Of a stretch of 64,000 nucleotides of DNA, positions 51,027 through 60,786 are shown piece by piece; positions within the stretch are counted from its first letter, which is position 1; each line of letters begins with the position of its first letter. The position numbers were made by a program, and so were the translations under genes. Source of the stretch: Bacteroidia bacterium (GTDB taxonomy: Bacteria; Bacteroidota; Bacteroidia; Cytophagales; Cyclobacteriaceae); assembly GCA_030425425.1 (NCBI GenBank), contig JAUIAO010000021.1:19625-83624 (forward strand), read 5' to 3'. The notes under the pieces are model-generated. The model worked only from the letters and a program-made list of their open reading frames with translations, was not told the origin of the DNA and did not search any database.

Positions 51027-52145
51027 ATGAACATTTTAATCTGTCCTGATAAGTTTAAAGGAAGCCTTAATGCACCGGAGGTTTCAGAAGCTATAGAAGA
51101 AGGAATACGCATAGTGACTAATGATTCAAATTGCACGGTCATGCCGCTTGCTGATGGTGGCGATGGTTCTTTAGCCGTTTTGCAAAGTGTTTTGAATCTT
51201 CAAAACCATAAAGCTATGATTTCGGATCCTTTGGGTAGGAAGGTTGAAAGTGAATTTTGCACTACGATAAATGGAGAAGTGGCATTTATTGAAATGGCTC
51301 AAGCCTCTGGCTTACAACTTCTTGAGGAAAATGAACGACGAACTAAACTCACTACATCTTACGGAACAGGCGAGTTGATTTTTAATGCCATAAACCTAGG
51401 CGTTCGCAAGGTTGTATTGATGGTAGGAGGCAGTGCTACCACTGACGGAGGTATAGGAATGATGGCGGCATTGGGCTACCAGTTCATTGATGAAAAAGGA
51501 AAACCTATCCAACCAATAGGTGAAAGTCTTATTAAAATCAGCAAGATTATTCCGAATCAGTTCCTTAGTAATATTTCATTCGAAATACTCACTGATGTTG
51601 ATAATCCATTAACAGGTAAAAATGGTGCTGCATATGTTTATGCACCGCAAAAAGGAGCTTCTCCCGATGAGGTCGCTCAACTGGATGCAGGATTACACAA
51701 TCTCTCTTCAATCATCACAAGAGAAACAGGAAAAAACATCTCACAGATTACAGGTGCGGGTGCAGCAGGAGGAGTTTCGGCTCTTTTATTGGCTTATCGC
51801 AATGCACAAATTAAATCAGGTATTTATAAAATAATGGAATACCTGCATTTTGAAAAGCAATTAATAAAAGCTGATCTGGTCATAACTGGAGAAGGAAAAC
51901 TTGATGAGCAAACATTCAAAGGAAAAGTGGTAAAAGGCGTATTGGATCGAGCATTAAAAATGAATAAACAAGTCATTGTAGTTTGTGGAAATAATCAGCT
52001 CAATTATCCATTGCCTGCGCCTTTTGATAAAGTCAAAATCAATTCATTATCCAATGACCAATTGTCACTAGAATATTGCATGAAGAACGCAAGAAGTTTG
52101 GTAGTTGATCGTACTATCCAGGCGATTAAAGAAACTGTGATTTGA
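51027..52145 (+). CDS. glxK: Glycerate 2-kinase
   Basis: 372 residues from ATG 51027 (MNILICPDKFKGSLNA), the start used by the family; 25 extra upstream codons are in frame but look like leader. Signatures: PLADGGDGSLAVL, LMVGGSATTDGGIGMMAALG, ITGEGKLDEQT. It phosphorylates glycerate in glyoxylate or serine metabolism. Monocistronic. Confidence 0.92.
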   Translation: MNILICPDKFKGSLNAPEVSEAIEEGIRIVTNDSNCTVMPLADGGDGSLAVLQSVLNLQNHKAMISDPLGRKVESEFCTTINGEVAFIEMAQASGLQLLEENERRTKLTTSYGTGELIFNAINLGVRKVVLMVGGSATTDGGIGMMAALGYQFIDEKGKPIQPIGESLIKISKIIPNQFLSNISFEILTDVDNPLTGKNGAAYVYAPQKGASPDEVAQLDAGLHNLSSIITRETGKNISQITGAGAAGGVSALLLAYRNAQIKSGIYKIMEYLHFEKQLIKADLVITGEGKLDEQTFKGKVVKGVLDRALKMNKQVIVVCGNNQLNYPLPAPFDKVKINSLSNDQLSLEYCMKNARSLVVDRTIQAIKETVI

Positions 52146-52315
52146 CCCGTTGAGCGGTTAATTACCAAGTTTAATAAACTTCATTTTCTAAATTCAGCAC
52201 TACAACATATCTTCGAACTTTAGTTTAATGCTATAACTACAATACCAGCTATTCTACGAGTTCTCCAAGGGTTCCGGAACTACTGGTATTTCAATTAACC
52301 CAAAAAAGAATACTT

Positions 52316-52708
52316 ATGGTAGTGTGGAATGAAAAATATGAAACTGGTGTAGCCGAAGTGGATGAACAGCACCAATCCTTATTTAATTACATTAACGAGC
52401 TTGAAGAGTGTATAGAAGATGAGACATTCGAAGGAACTCGAATCAATATCATTCTGAACTTTTTCCAGATGTTCTGTGCTACTCACTTTAGTTTGGAAGA
52501 GACCTGTATGCTCAAATTCACCTGTGCAGCTTATGATAAGAACAAAGAAGCTCACACCAAATTTCTGGATTATTATAAGAAATTTAGAGATCGATACAAT
52601 CCTGCAGATAATAAGAAAGAATTACTTCAGGAATTTCATGGGGTATTGATCAAGTGGCTGGTAAATCACATTATGAAGATTGATATGAACTTAAAAAAGG
52701 CAAGTTAA
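52316..52708 (+). CDS. Bacteriohemerythrin with one altered ligand
   Basis: A 130-residue four-helix hemerythrin. Six of seven canonical iron ligands are visible: His19, His57, Glu61, His80, His118 and Asp123. The position expected to be the fourth His is Asn76 (YDKNKEAH). Hemerythrins carry or sense oxygen with a di-iron centre; the substitution may alter the site or oxygen binding. Monocistronic. Confidence 0.88.
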   Translation: MVVWNEKYETGVAEVDEQHQSLFNYINELEECIEDETFEGTRINIILNFFQMFCATHFSLEETCMLKFTCAAYDKNKEAHTKFLDYYKKFRDRYNPADNKKELLQEFHGVLIKWLVNHIMKIDMNLKKAS

Positions 52709-52724
52709 GAACTTGCTTTTTTTA

Positions 52725-53324
52725 TTATAGCCAGCGCCTCACACGCTTTTTGTAAATGATGTAATCCTCACCATGTTTATTCACTAAGTATTCCTCTTCT
52801 AGTCTTACCTGCACTTCAAAAACCACGAATGAGGTTACAAACACCAGAATAGTAAGTGTATTTGGTATGATAAGTAGTGTTCCTATGTTAACAAGGTTGA
52901 TACCTAAAAACACTGGATTTCTGCTGTATTTAAAAATCCCACTGGTGATCAAATCAGTGTGCTCTTCATAATCAATTCCAATTCTCCATGAATCAGACAT
53001 ATTGTATAGGGCGATTATGGTGATAACGAAGGAACTAACTATGCATATCAATCCTAATTGAGGCAAAATGTCTTTTTCCATGTACTGAATAGGTGAGAGG
53101 TAATAATAAGCATCAGGAAAAAAGCTATAACAGACTATTGAGATGCAGGATGCCAGAATCATCAGTCGATATACTTTACCTAAATAATCATGAGCACTGT
53201 CGGTGGTTCCAAAAACAAATGGGTTTACTCCGGTTCGCTTCCAGGTGATCACGGTTGGAATTACAAATACGGACGCAAAAAAGACTATCCAAATAATTGG
53301 TAGCAATACCTTATATAATGTCAT
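52725..53324 (-). CDS. Isoprenylcysteine/phospholipid methyltransferase-like membrane protein
   Basis: 199 residues from the ATG at 53324 (MTLYKVLLPIIW); an upstream ATG would overlap the Fur-type gene. It has four to five membrane helices and the C-terminal ICMT-like signature SGIFKYSRNPVFLG followed by EEEYLVNKHGEDY. It likely methylates a small lipid or protein cysteine using S-adenosylmethionine. Substrate unknown. Confidence 0.78.
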   Translation of the reverse strand: MTLYKVLLPIIWIVFFASVFVIPTVITWKRTGVNPFVFGTTDSAHDYLGKVYRLMILASCISIVCYSFFPDAYYYLSPIQYMEKDILPQLGLICIVSSFVITIIALYNMSDSWRIGIDYEEHTDLITSGIFKYSRNPVFLGINLVNIGTLLIIPNTLTILVFVTSFVVFEVQVRLEEEYLVNKHGEDYIIYKKRVRRWL

Positions 53325-53377
53325 CTTGTTTTTAAGTACAAGAATAGGTTTTTGCAAGTGCAACTCAACTGCAAAGG

Positions 53378-53779
53378 TCATGAACAGCTTGCGCAAATTC
53401 CCTGAAACACCATCGCTGCGCTGCTCACCTCAAAACCGAAAGGTATTTTAGTGGCAGGTATTTTAGTTTGGTTAAAGCAAAAAGTCTCATCACACTTTGT
53501 GCAATGGAAGTGTACATGCTGATCGTTAGGGCTGCAATTGCAAGTTTCTTCACATAGTGCATATTTCACAGAGCCAGAGCCATCATCAATGCTATGAATA
53601 AGCTTGTTTTCTTCGAACGTCTTGAGTGTCCTGTATAAGGTTACTTTATCTGCTCGCTCAAACCTGGCTTCAAGATCTTTTAAGCTGATAGCAGCTGATG
53701 ACTCAATCAGCTCCTTTAACACCAAAATTCTCATGGTAGTAGGTTTGATATCGCGATGGTGTAGTCTGTCTTCAAGCAT
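53378..53779 (-). CDS. Fur-family transcription regulator
   Basis: 133 residues from the ATG of MLEDRLHHRDIKPTTMRIL; a longer in-frame start is less likely. The winged helix (AISLKDLEARFERADKVTLYRTL) is followed by the dimerisation domain with HVHFHCTKCDETFCF and a C-terminal CASC. It resembles Fur/Zur/PerR; the metal cannot be told. The Cys pairs suggest a structural zinc. Confidence 0.88.
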   Translation of the reverse strand: MLEDRLHHRDIKPTTMRILVLKELIESSAAISLKDLEARFERADKVTLYRTLKTFEENKLIHSIDDGSGSVKYALCEETCNCSPNDQHVHFHCTKCDETFCFNQTKIPATKIPFGFEVSSAAMVFQGICASCS

Positions 53780-54297
53780 AGCGTAAGATAACAATTGGTG
53801 ATTGCTGAATAAAATTTCAAAAAATTTGAATCCAAACAATTTATTCTATGGTAAACAATGGGAACCGTTATAATTTTCGTGTAAATTACAATCTTATTTG
53901 GTCGAAATATTCTTGACAAATAGATTGATAACAATCGTATACTAATACTGAGTCATTGTCAGGATTTTGTATTTAAAGAATCACAAGCAGATTCTTGTGA
54001 ATTCGCTTAATTACCCACGGACAGCAGGTTCGGGGGTTTTTCTTTCTTCGGACTAGAGAATTGCTAAAAATATAGGAAGTACAATTGCCTTGTTAGCATT
54101 TAATATCATTCCAACCTTTATCGCAAGCATGAATTGATAGATAAATTCCAATTCTGTCTATTCCTTTGACGAACATTCCTGCCTGTAGAACATAATAAAA
54201 GAGTAATTCAGATTGCAAATTAACCGTTCAGCGAATATTCCTGTAGTTTAACATGAGATTGCGTAATTAGAGTTACCAACTAATATAACCTTCAATC
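53780..54297. other. 518-bp gene-free region with hairpins
   Basis: TCACAAG (53981-53987) pairs with CTTGTGA (53994-54000), then ACCC (54013) and GGGGGTTTTTC (54033) form a weak terminator-like structure. This may be a small RNA ending near 54045 or a leader for the 54298 permease. No open reading frame of note. Confidence 0.35.
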
Positions 54298-56739
54298 ATG
54301 CTATTCAATTACCTTAAAGTAGCCGTTCGAAACCTTCTGAGATCCAAAACATTTAGTCTGATTACAATCATTGGTCTGGCAACCGGTTTAACTAGTGCTA
54401 TGCTTATTCTCACATTTGTAGCGGATGAATATAGTTACGATGAGTTTCACCAAAAGAAAGAGCGTATTTACAGACTCAGGTATTTTATCAGCGACTTTGA
54501 TATCGCCAGAGTTCCGCCAATATTTAAGGAGAACCTGAATGATTTTTTTCCAGAAGTGGAGCATTCCAGCCGATTGTGGTCTAGGAGTGTAAGTGTGCGT
54601 GTGCCCGGGGTAGTTGGTGAAGATCAACGCTTTGAAGAGTCTAATGTCAATTTTGCAGATCCGGAACTCTTTGAGATTTTCACTTTTGAGAAAGTATCGG
54701 GTGATTTGACAAATGCTTTAAAAAGTCCTAACACGGTGATTCTTACTGAGGAAATCGCCAGGAAATATTTCAATTCAGCAGATGTTGTTGGAAAGACAAT
54801 CGTGATGGAAGGCACTCATTCTTATCAAGTAGCGGCTGTGATCAAGGATTTTCCAAGTAATTCTCATGTGCATTTTGATATGTTGCTTCCCTACGAGAGC
54901 ATGTACACTCTGGAACCCGAAAGTCTGGGCAGGATGCTTCGTGATAATTTTCAGAGAAACTGGATGGTCTCTCACTCTCCTACATATGTGTTGCTGAAAC
55001 CAGGAATTAACCCTGAGGTAGTTAATCAGCGTTTTGTGGATTTTATGGAAGAGCTTATCCCGGAGGGTCAACAAAAAGGGCAAAGATTTGAAATTCAACC
55101 TTTGTTAGATATTCACCTCAATGATGACGTGCAGGCACAAGCTGAGCGATCTGGAAGCCGGAGTTTTATATACATTTTCATCGCAGTTGGAGTACTTACT
55201 TTATTAATAGCAAGTATCAATTTCATAAATTTAAGTACAGCCAAGTCATTACAGCGTGCAAAAGAGATCGGAATGCGTCGTGTGATGGGTGCAGTTAAAG
55301 GCAACCTGGTATTTCAATTTATGGGAGAGTCTTTCCTCACGTCATTGCTTGCTGCAGGACTTTCACTTGGAGCTACATCCGTTTTATTACCTCAGCTCAA
55401 TCTGGTCACCAACAAAGAATTAACTACTGATGATTTGTATCAGCCTGAAATATTGATTGGGTATTTCATTATTGTATTGATTACCAGCGTTTTTGCAGGA
55501 TTATATCCGTCGTTTTTTGTTACCAGATTTTCACTTCTAAAAAGTCTCAAAGGTGGTGTTTCAGACCCTGCCAGTACCCTAAATCTACGCAAAGGATTGA
55601 TAGTTGTTCAATTTACAATTTCCATTGTGCTGATGGCTTGTGCGCTCATCGTTTTTGATCAATTAGAGCTTATGCGCACTAAACCTTTAGGATTCCGAAA
55701 GGACCATATCATAACCGTACCTATTCAAAGTCCTGACTTTAATAGTGTTTTTGGTGGAGTAGATGAAGAGAAACGTCAAAAAATGAATGCTTTCGAGGAT
55801 GCACTTACACAAATACCTGGGGTGCTAGGGAGTACAGTTTCTGACAATGTACCAGGGTTTGGAATGGTCAACCGCAATATCATCCCCGAAGGTTTTACGG
55901 AAGAGGATAATTTATTATCTGCGGTAGCTTCTGTAGATTATGATTATCTGGATGTATTTGAAATGGAATTGCTGGCAGGCAGAACATTTGATCCCTCTTA
56001 TGGAACAGATCATACCGATGCTTTTATTCTTAATGAAACAGCGGTAAAAGCCTTCAATTTTGGTGATGCACAATCTGCTTTAGGAAAACATATTAACATC
56101 GAAGGTAAAGAGGGAAAAGTCATTGGAGTGGTAAAGGACTTTCATTTTCTAAGTCTGAGTATGGACATGCGCCCGCTGGTGATGCAAATCACTGTGGCTC
56201 AGTTTGGAGTTTTCTCTATCAAGCTCGCTAATCAGGCTATTCCACAGACTCTGGAGCAAATTGAAGCAACCTGGAATGATTTTTTTCCTAGCGAGACTTT
56301 CAGCTCTCGGTTTCTAGATGAGGCATTAAATCAAAATTATGAAGCCCAAGAGCAGTTTGGGCGTTTGATAGGCTATTTTTCTATCCTGGCTATCGTCATT
56401 TCTTGTTTGGGGTCTTATGGATTGATTCTGTTTATAGCATCGGAGAAACGAAAAGAAGTTGGCGTAAGAAAGGTGTTAGGAGCTTCTGTATTACAAGTTG
56501 TTATGATGCTTTCTAAAAGGTTCGTTTGGCTCGTTATTATCGCAATCGGAATCGCCATTCCCGTCATTCTTTATGCTGCGAACGTTTGGTTGGAAGACTT
56601 TAGTTATCGAGTAGATATTTCTGTGATGAGTATAGTTTACGCTTGCGTGCTCACCATCTTATTGGTCTTTTTTACCGTGAGTATTCAGGCACTTAGGTCA
56701 GCATTAGCCAATCCTGTCCATAGTCTCAGAAGCGAATAA
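54298..56739 (+). CDS. Large FtsX-type ABC transporter permease
   Basis: An 813-residue protein with duplicated MacB-like periplasmic domains and FtsX domains. An N-terminal transmembrane helix (SLITIIGLATGLTSAMLIL) is followed by three helices at about 285-400 (EIGMRRVMGAVKGN), a second periplasmic domain, and three more at the C-terminus (RKEVGVRKVLGASVLQ). This is the common Bacteroidota duplicated permease. No ATPase gene is adjacent. It likely exports a small molecule or lipoprotein. Confidence 0.9.
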   Translation: MLFNYLKVAVRNLLRSKTFSLITIIGLATGLTSAMLILTFVADEYSYDEFHQKKERIYRLRYFISDFDIARVPPIFKENLNDFFPEVEHSSRLWSRSVSVRVPGVVGEDQRFEESNVNFADPELFEIFTFEKVSGDLTNALKSPNTVILTEEIARKYFNSADVVGKTIVMEGTHSYQVAAVIKDFPSNSHVHFDMLLPYESMYTLEPESLGRMLRDNFQRNWMVSHSPTYVLLKPGINPEVVNQRFVDFMEELIPEGQQKGQRFEIQPLLDIHLNDDVQAQAERSGSRSFIYIFIAVGVLTLLIASINFINLSTAKSLQRAKEIGMRRVMGAVKGNLVFQFMGESFLTSLLAAGLSLGATSVLLPQLNLVTNKELTTDDLYQPEILIGYFIIVLITSVFAGLYPSFFVTRFSLLKSLKGGVSDPASTLNLRKGLIVVQFTISIVLMACALIVFDQLELMRTKPLGFRKDHIITVPIQSPDFNSVFGGVDEEKRQKMNAFEDALTQIPGVLGSTVSDNVPGFGMVNRNIIPEGFTEEDNLLSAVASVDYDYLDVFEMELLAGRTFDPSYGTDHTDAFILNETAVKAFNFGDAQSALGKHINIEGKEGKVIGVVKDFHFLSLSMDMRPLVMQITVAQFGVFSIKLANQAIPQTLEQIEATWNDFFPSETFSSRFLDEALNQNYEAQEQFGRLIGYFSILAIVISCLGSYGLILFIASEKRKEVGVRKVLGASVLQVVMMLSKRFVWLVIIAIGIAIPVILYAANVWLEDFSYRVDISVMSIVYACVLTILLVFFTVSIQALRSALANPVHSLRSE

Positions 56740-56864
56740 GAACTTTAGCTGGATACTCGAACGAATGTCGAGCTTGATTAAGAGTTGGTAAGTTTTATTG
56801 GGATAATCCTTAAACAATTGAGTGAACAGCATGTTTCTCACGTAAATTTTTATCCGATTGTTTT

Positions 56865-57500
56865 ATGATTCTTACTCAGCAGGACATCTTAGATCTACCG
56901 AAAATAAAGCGACTGAATATTATCAATTCCGTAACAGGAATCAAGCCAGCTAATTTAGTGGGCACTAAGAATGAACATGGTAAAACTAACCTGGCAATAT
57001 TTAGTAGTGCAGTACATCTTGGTAGCGACCCTGCATTAATAGGCCTGTTCTTTCGACCACAGCATGAAAGCCCAAAAGAGACTTATTTGAATATTCAAAA
57101 ATCTGGTTCATATACCATCAACCATGTGCCACTGAATTTTGTAAAGAATGCTCATTATACTTCGGCACGTTTTCCAACGACCGTTTCAGAATTCGAAAGG
57201 TGTGGATTCTCTCCAGAATATATTAATGGAATAGAAGCACCATTCGTAAAAGAGAGTTTTTTGAAAATTGGAATGGAAAAGGTAGAGGAGATTACCATCT
57301 CTTCAAATAAGACCATACTGATTATAGGACAAATCAGATATTTAAGTTTCCCGGATGAAATGATGAATGATGAAGGAGCATTGAATCTGGAGACGATCAA
57401 AACAGCTGGTGTCTCTGGGGTGGATACCTATTATCAATTAGAAAAGAAAGCACAGTTTCCTTATGCTCATGTAGCAGATGTGCCTGATTTCGATTCGTGA
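56865..57500 (+). CDS. Flavin reductase-like FMN-binding protein
   Basis: A 211-residue protein of the flavin reductase (split-barrel) fold: SVTGIKPANLVGTKNEHGKTNLAIFSS-type start and a SYTINHVP segment. Such proteins bind FMN and reduce flavin or quinones. No partner oxygenase gene adjoins it. Confidence 0.8.
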   Translation: MILTQQDILDLPKIKRLNIINSVTGIKPANLVGTKNEHGKTNLAIFSSAVHLGSDPALIGLFFRPQHESPKETYLNIQKSGSYTINHVPLNFVKNAHYTSARFPTTVSEFERCGFSPEYINGIEAPFVKESFLKIGMEKVEEITISSNKTILIIGQIRYLSFPDEMMNDEGALNLETIKTAGVSGVDTYYQLEKKAQFPYAHVADVPDFDS

Positions 57501-57515
57501 ATTACATAAAGTTTA

Positions 57516-57893
57516 TCAATAACGTCTAGCACTCCATGCCCAGAATAGCAGTATTGGGTGAATGATGATTAGCCGAAACCATCCAATCCATTCAGAGACG
57601 CAAAGACCACCTTCAACGCAGCTACCGATCTGAATGAAATAGACGTGAGAAGGGATAAACGCAATGAGCATGGTAATAAGTCCATAACTAGCCAGTTTTC
57701 TGGATCTACCAATCACCAGTCCAACCCCTAGTACAATCTCAACCAGCCCTGCTAACACATTGATCGTTACTTCATCACCGAGGTATGGAGGAATGAGATC
57801 AAGATAAAAGGAGGGATTGATGAAGTGGTTTATTCCTGCAATCAGATAAAAAAGTCCCTGTATCCATATGCTTAAGAATTTCCAGTTTTTCAT
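57516..57893 (-). CDS. DoxX-like membrane protein
   Basis: A 125-residue protein with four membrane helices; FYLIAGINHFINPSFYLDLIP is typical of the DoxX group. Overlaps the following minus-strand gene by 4 bp. The group is associated with redox and envelope functions; the role here is unknown. Confidence 0.72.
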   Translation of the reverse strand: MKNWKFLSIWIQGLFYLIAGINHFINPSFYLDLIPPYLGDEVTINVLAGLVEIVLGVGLVIGRSRKLASYGLITMLIAFIPSHVYFIQIGSCVEGGLCVSEWIGWFRLIIIHPILLFWAWSARRY

Positions 57894-58321
57894 ATCAGTT
57901 TGAGTTGTCCTTCCTTATACGAAGTTTTTAAAATGAGGAAGAAAGGAATCCACCATATAAAATCATTGGTGATAAGTGTGTAAAAGAAGGAGAATGGGAC
58001 CTTCCCAGAAAGGTAATTCATGAAGAATCCTAAGGGCCCAAATATTTTTCCGAGCAAACCAACGGCGACTATCGGCCAGTGTAGTAGGGGATTTTGAGCG
58101 GCCCACCAGTATCCCAATCCATAAACGCCAATAACCATCCCCATTCCTTGCCAAATCATCAATTGGTTTGGTACTTCCATACCCGTAAGAACAAAGAACT
58201 GTGTGGGAAAAAGGACGACCCATGCACCCCAGAGCAGATTGTAAATTCCCGCTGCTTTGAGGGCAGTACGCATTTGATTTTTTGTCATTGCTTCAGTTTT
58301 TTGGTTCAACACTTTGTTCAA
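57890..58321 (-). CDS. Multi-pass membrane protein
   Basis: 143 residues from ATG 58321; a second ATG at 58288 (MTKNQMRTALKA) may be the true start. Four membrane helices with Trp-rich segments (NLLWGAWVVLFP, GYWWAAQNPLLH). Coupled to the DoxX-like gene. Unknown family. Confidence 0.65.
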   Translation of the reverse strand: MNKVLNQKTEAMTKNQMRTALKAAGIYNLLWGAWVVLFPTQFFVLTGMEVPNQLMIWQGMGMVIGVYGLGYWWAAQNPLLHWPIVAVGLLGKIFGPLGFFMNYLSGKVPFSFFYTLITNDFIWWIPFFLILKTSYKEGQLKLI

Positions 58322-58338
58322 ATAAGTGTTTATGCCGA

Positions 58339-58752
58339 TTATGATTTTCCGCTCAAAGCTGTGATTAGAAAAACTATGGTCCAGGCAATTGTTCTATACC
58401 AGTTCACTCTAATCAGCTTTGGAATCAATTGATCGGGTTTTTGTTTATCAATCTGATTGTGGATTGGCACAGCAAAAAAGAATGTATTGACCCACACCGT
58501 GGCAATTATTCCCAATGAAAGAACACCGACCCAATTACTTTCTTGATAGGCTGACATCAGATGAAGAAATAATTGCCCAGTCATCAATGGCATTACAAGA
58601 ATCGTAATCCTAGTGGTATATTTCGAATGCCAGTTTTTGAGATCAGAATGACTATAATATTGAAAAGATGGGTAGACCACCAGTTGGGTCATCCAAATCA
58701 ATATCAACAGTCCAAAATCAAAGCAAATTCTTACTACATATAAATTGAACAT
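58339..58752 (-). CDS. Multi-pass membrane protein
   Basis: A 137-residue protein with four membrane helices (FGLLILIWMTQLVVYPSFQY). It is the first gene of a minus-strand set of three small membrane proteins that may form one operon. Resembles DUF1772-type proteins only loosely. Confidence 0.65.
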   Translation of the reverse strand: MFNLYVVRICFDFGLLILIWMTQLVVYPSFQYYSHSDLKNWHSKYTTRITILVMPLMTGQLFLHLMSAYQESNWVGVLSLGIIATVWVNTFFFAVPIHNQIDKQKPDQLIPKLIRVNWYRTIAWTIVFLITALSGKS

Positions 58753-58874
58753 AGGCGATCTACCATTTGATTCATTCAGGTTTCTTTTTGAAAAGAGATA
58801 ACCGGAAGGATTACCTTCTGTTCAATTTTTTTTGACTTGTTGATTAAATGTATTTGTCTCAGCTTTGAGTAATA

Positions 58875-59855
58875 ATGAGTGGAATAGAAGAGAGCGTATT
58901 GGAGATTACAGGTGCTACTGCTATTCAGAAAATAGAATCAGTACAAACTCTCTGGAGTGGTTACGGTACGATCAAGCGATATTTTCTGGAAGATGGATGT
59001 CAACCCAGTATCATCGTTAAGCAAATAGACTGGGGAAATGAAAACAGTCATCCACGGGGATGGAATACCAAACTATCTCATCAGAGAAAGGTCAGGTCGT
59101 ATGAAGTAGAAAAACATTGGTATGGTCATCATGCAAAACGCACGAATAATCTTTGTAAAATCCCTAAAATTTTTGAAGCCGTGGAATGGGAATCTGGGGC
59201 ATTATTGATCATGGAAGATTTAGATGCTGTTGGTTACAATATTCGGCTTAAGCCAGAAACAATTACTGTAGCAGATGCTAAAAACTGCTTAACCTGGCTA
59301 GCCAATTTTCACGGACTATTTATGAGTTCGAGTCCTGAAGGACTATGGCCAATTGGTACCTATTGGCATTTGGATACGCGACCAGATGAATGGAATAACA
59401 TGAGGCATTCGGAACTAAAAAAGATCGCGGGGGAAATAGATTCCAAATTGAACAATGCAAAATTTCAGACGATCGTGCATGGTGATGCTAAATTGGCCAA
59501 TTTTTGCTTTACTCCCGATGGTAATGTTGCAGCGGTGGATTTTCAATACGTCGGTAAAGGCTGTGGAATGAAAGATGTTGTTTATTTTATTGGCAGTTGC
59601 TTTGATGATCATCAATGCGAACAATTAGAAAGTGTTCTCCTTGATCACTATTTCAACCAGCTTCAAAAGGCCACTCATAAAACCGTTGATTTTCAACAGG
59701 TTATAGTGGAGTGGCAATCACTATATGCATACGCATGGGCTGATTTTTATAGGTTTCTGGATGGATGGAGTCCCGGGCATTGGAAGATGCACAATTACAG
59801 TATAAAACTTACTGAGCAGGTCATTGAAGAAATAACGAATGAGAGAACTAACTGA
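58875..59855 (+). CDS. Small-molecule kinase, aminoglycoside/ecdysteroid kinase-like
   Basis: A 326-residue protein with the catalytic loop IVHGDAKLANFCF (HGDxxxxN) and the metal motif AVDFQYVGKG. This is the choline/aminoglycoside phosphotransferase fold, close to ecdysteroid-kinase-like proteins. Substrate unknown. It overlaps the inositol monophosphatase-like gene by 17 bp, suggesting the two act on related phosphorylated compounds. Confidence 0.8.
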   Translation: MSGIEESVLEITGATAIQKIESVQTLWSGYGTIKRYFLEDGCQPSIIVKQIDWGNENSHPRGWNTKLSHQRKVRSYEVEKHWYGHHAKRTNNLCKIPKIFEAVEWESGALLIMEDLDAVGYNIRLKPETITVADAKNCLTWLANFHGLFMSSSPEGLWPIGTYWHLDTRPDEWNNMRHSELKKIAGEIDSKLNNAKFQTIVHGDAKLANFCFTPDGNVAAVDFQYVGKGCGMKDVVYFIGSCFDDHQCEQLESVLLDHYFNQLQKATHKTVDFQQVIVEWQSLYAYAWADFYRFLDGWSPGHWKMHNYSIKLTEQVIEEITNERTN

Positions 59856-60732
59856 TACCGAACTAAAATCAATTGCAAAAACTGCAGAACAAGCAGGCAT
59901 AGCTGCAGGCAAATACATCCAATCTCAGTTTGATCAGCATTATAACAAAGAGCAGAAAATTGGTGGAGATTCACTTGCTTCTCAGGTTGTTACTGAAGTG
60001 GATTTCAAAGCTCAGGAAATCATCTTGAAGGGATTGAAAGCATCAATGGAGACTTATGATTTTGGATTGCTCGCAGAAGAAGCCACTGACGATGATTCCA
60101 GACACCAAAAAGACTATTTCTGGTGCATTGACCCAATGGACGGAACTTTGCCTTTCACGGAGCGCAGGTCAGGGTATGCCGTATCCATTGCCCTGATTTC
60201 GAATGAAGGAGATCCATACATTGGAGTGGTTTATATTCCTGATCAGGAGATCTGCTATTCAACCATCAGGGGTAAAGGAGTATCTCAAAATGACCTATCA
60301 GTCACTCTCGATTATTCTTCAACTCATGCACTTGACTTTTATATGGATCAGAGTTTTCAATCAGAAAAATATTACGAATGGGTGAAATCTCAAGTTAAAT
60401 CATGGGCGGACGAGCGGGATTTAGAACTAGTCATCCACTCGTCATACGGAGGTGTTAGAAATGCCATTGGTGTCATGCTGTCATCACGAGGCTGTTATTT
60501 CAAATTTCCGAAAGTCCGAAAAGGCTGTGGAAGTATATGGGATTATGCTGCTACTCGTTTGATGTGTGAAGAATGTGGCATTCAAGTTTCAAACATGAGC
60601 GGAAAGACCCTTCATCTGAACGGCCAAGGAACTACTTTTATGAACGAGCAGGGTATTCTTTACGCCAGTGACACAGAATTGTCTGATTTCATCATGCAAC
60701 TGAGCAGTCAGTTAAAGAATTTGGTGGATTAG
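59839..60732 (+). CDS. Inositol monophosphatase-family phosphatase
   Basis: A 297-residue protein with the metal-binding motifs EEATDDDS and WCIDPMDGTLPFTE and the C-terminal SIWDYAATRLMCEECG. Members hydrolyse inositol phosphates or 3',5'-bisphosphates (CysQ-like). The substrate cannot be told. It is coupled to the kinase gene upstream. Confidence 0.85.
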   Translation: MRELTDTELKSIAKTAEQAGIAAGKYIQSQFDQHYNKEQKIGGDSLASQVVTEVDFKAQEIILKGLKASMETYDFGLLAEEATDDDSRHQKDYFWCIDPMDGTLPFTERRSGYAVSIALISNEGDPYIGVVYIPDQEICYSTIRGKGVSQNDLSVTLDYSSTHALDFYMDQSFQSEKYYEWVKSQVKSWADERDLELVIHSSYGGVRNAIGVMLSSRGCYFKFPKVRKGCGSIWDYAATRLMCEECGIQVSNMSGKTLHLNGQGTTFMNEQGILYASDTELSDFIMQLSSQLKNLVD

Positions 60733-60786
60733 AACAAACTAACCATGAACGGGTTTCTGACTTAGTAATTTATTAAGCTTAGCATC

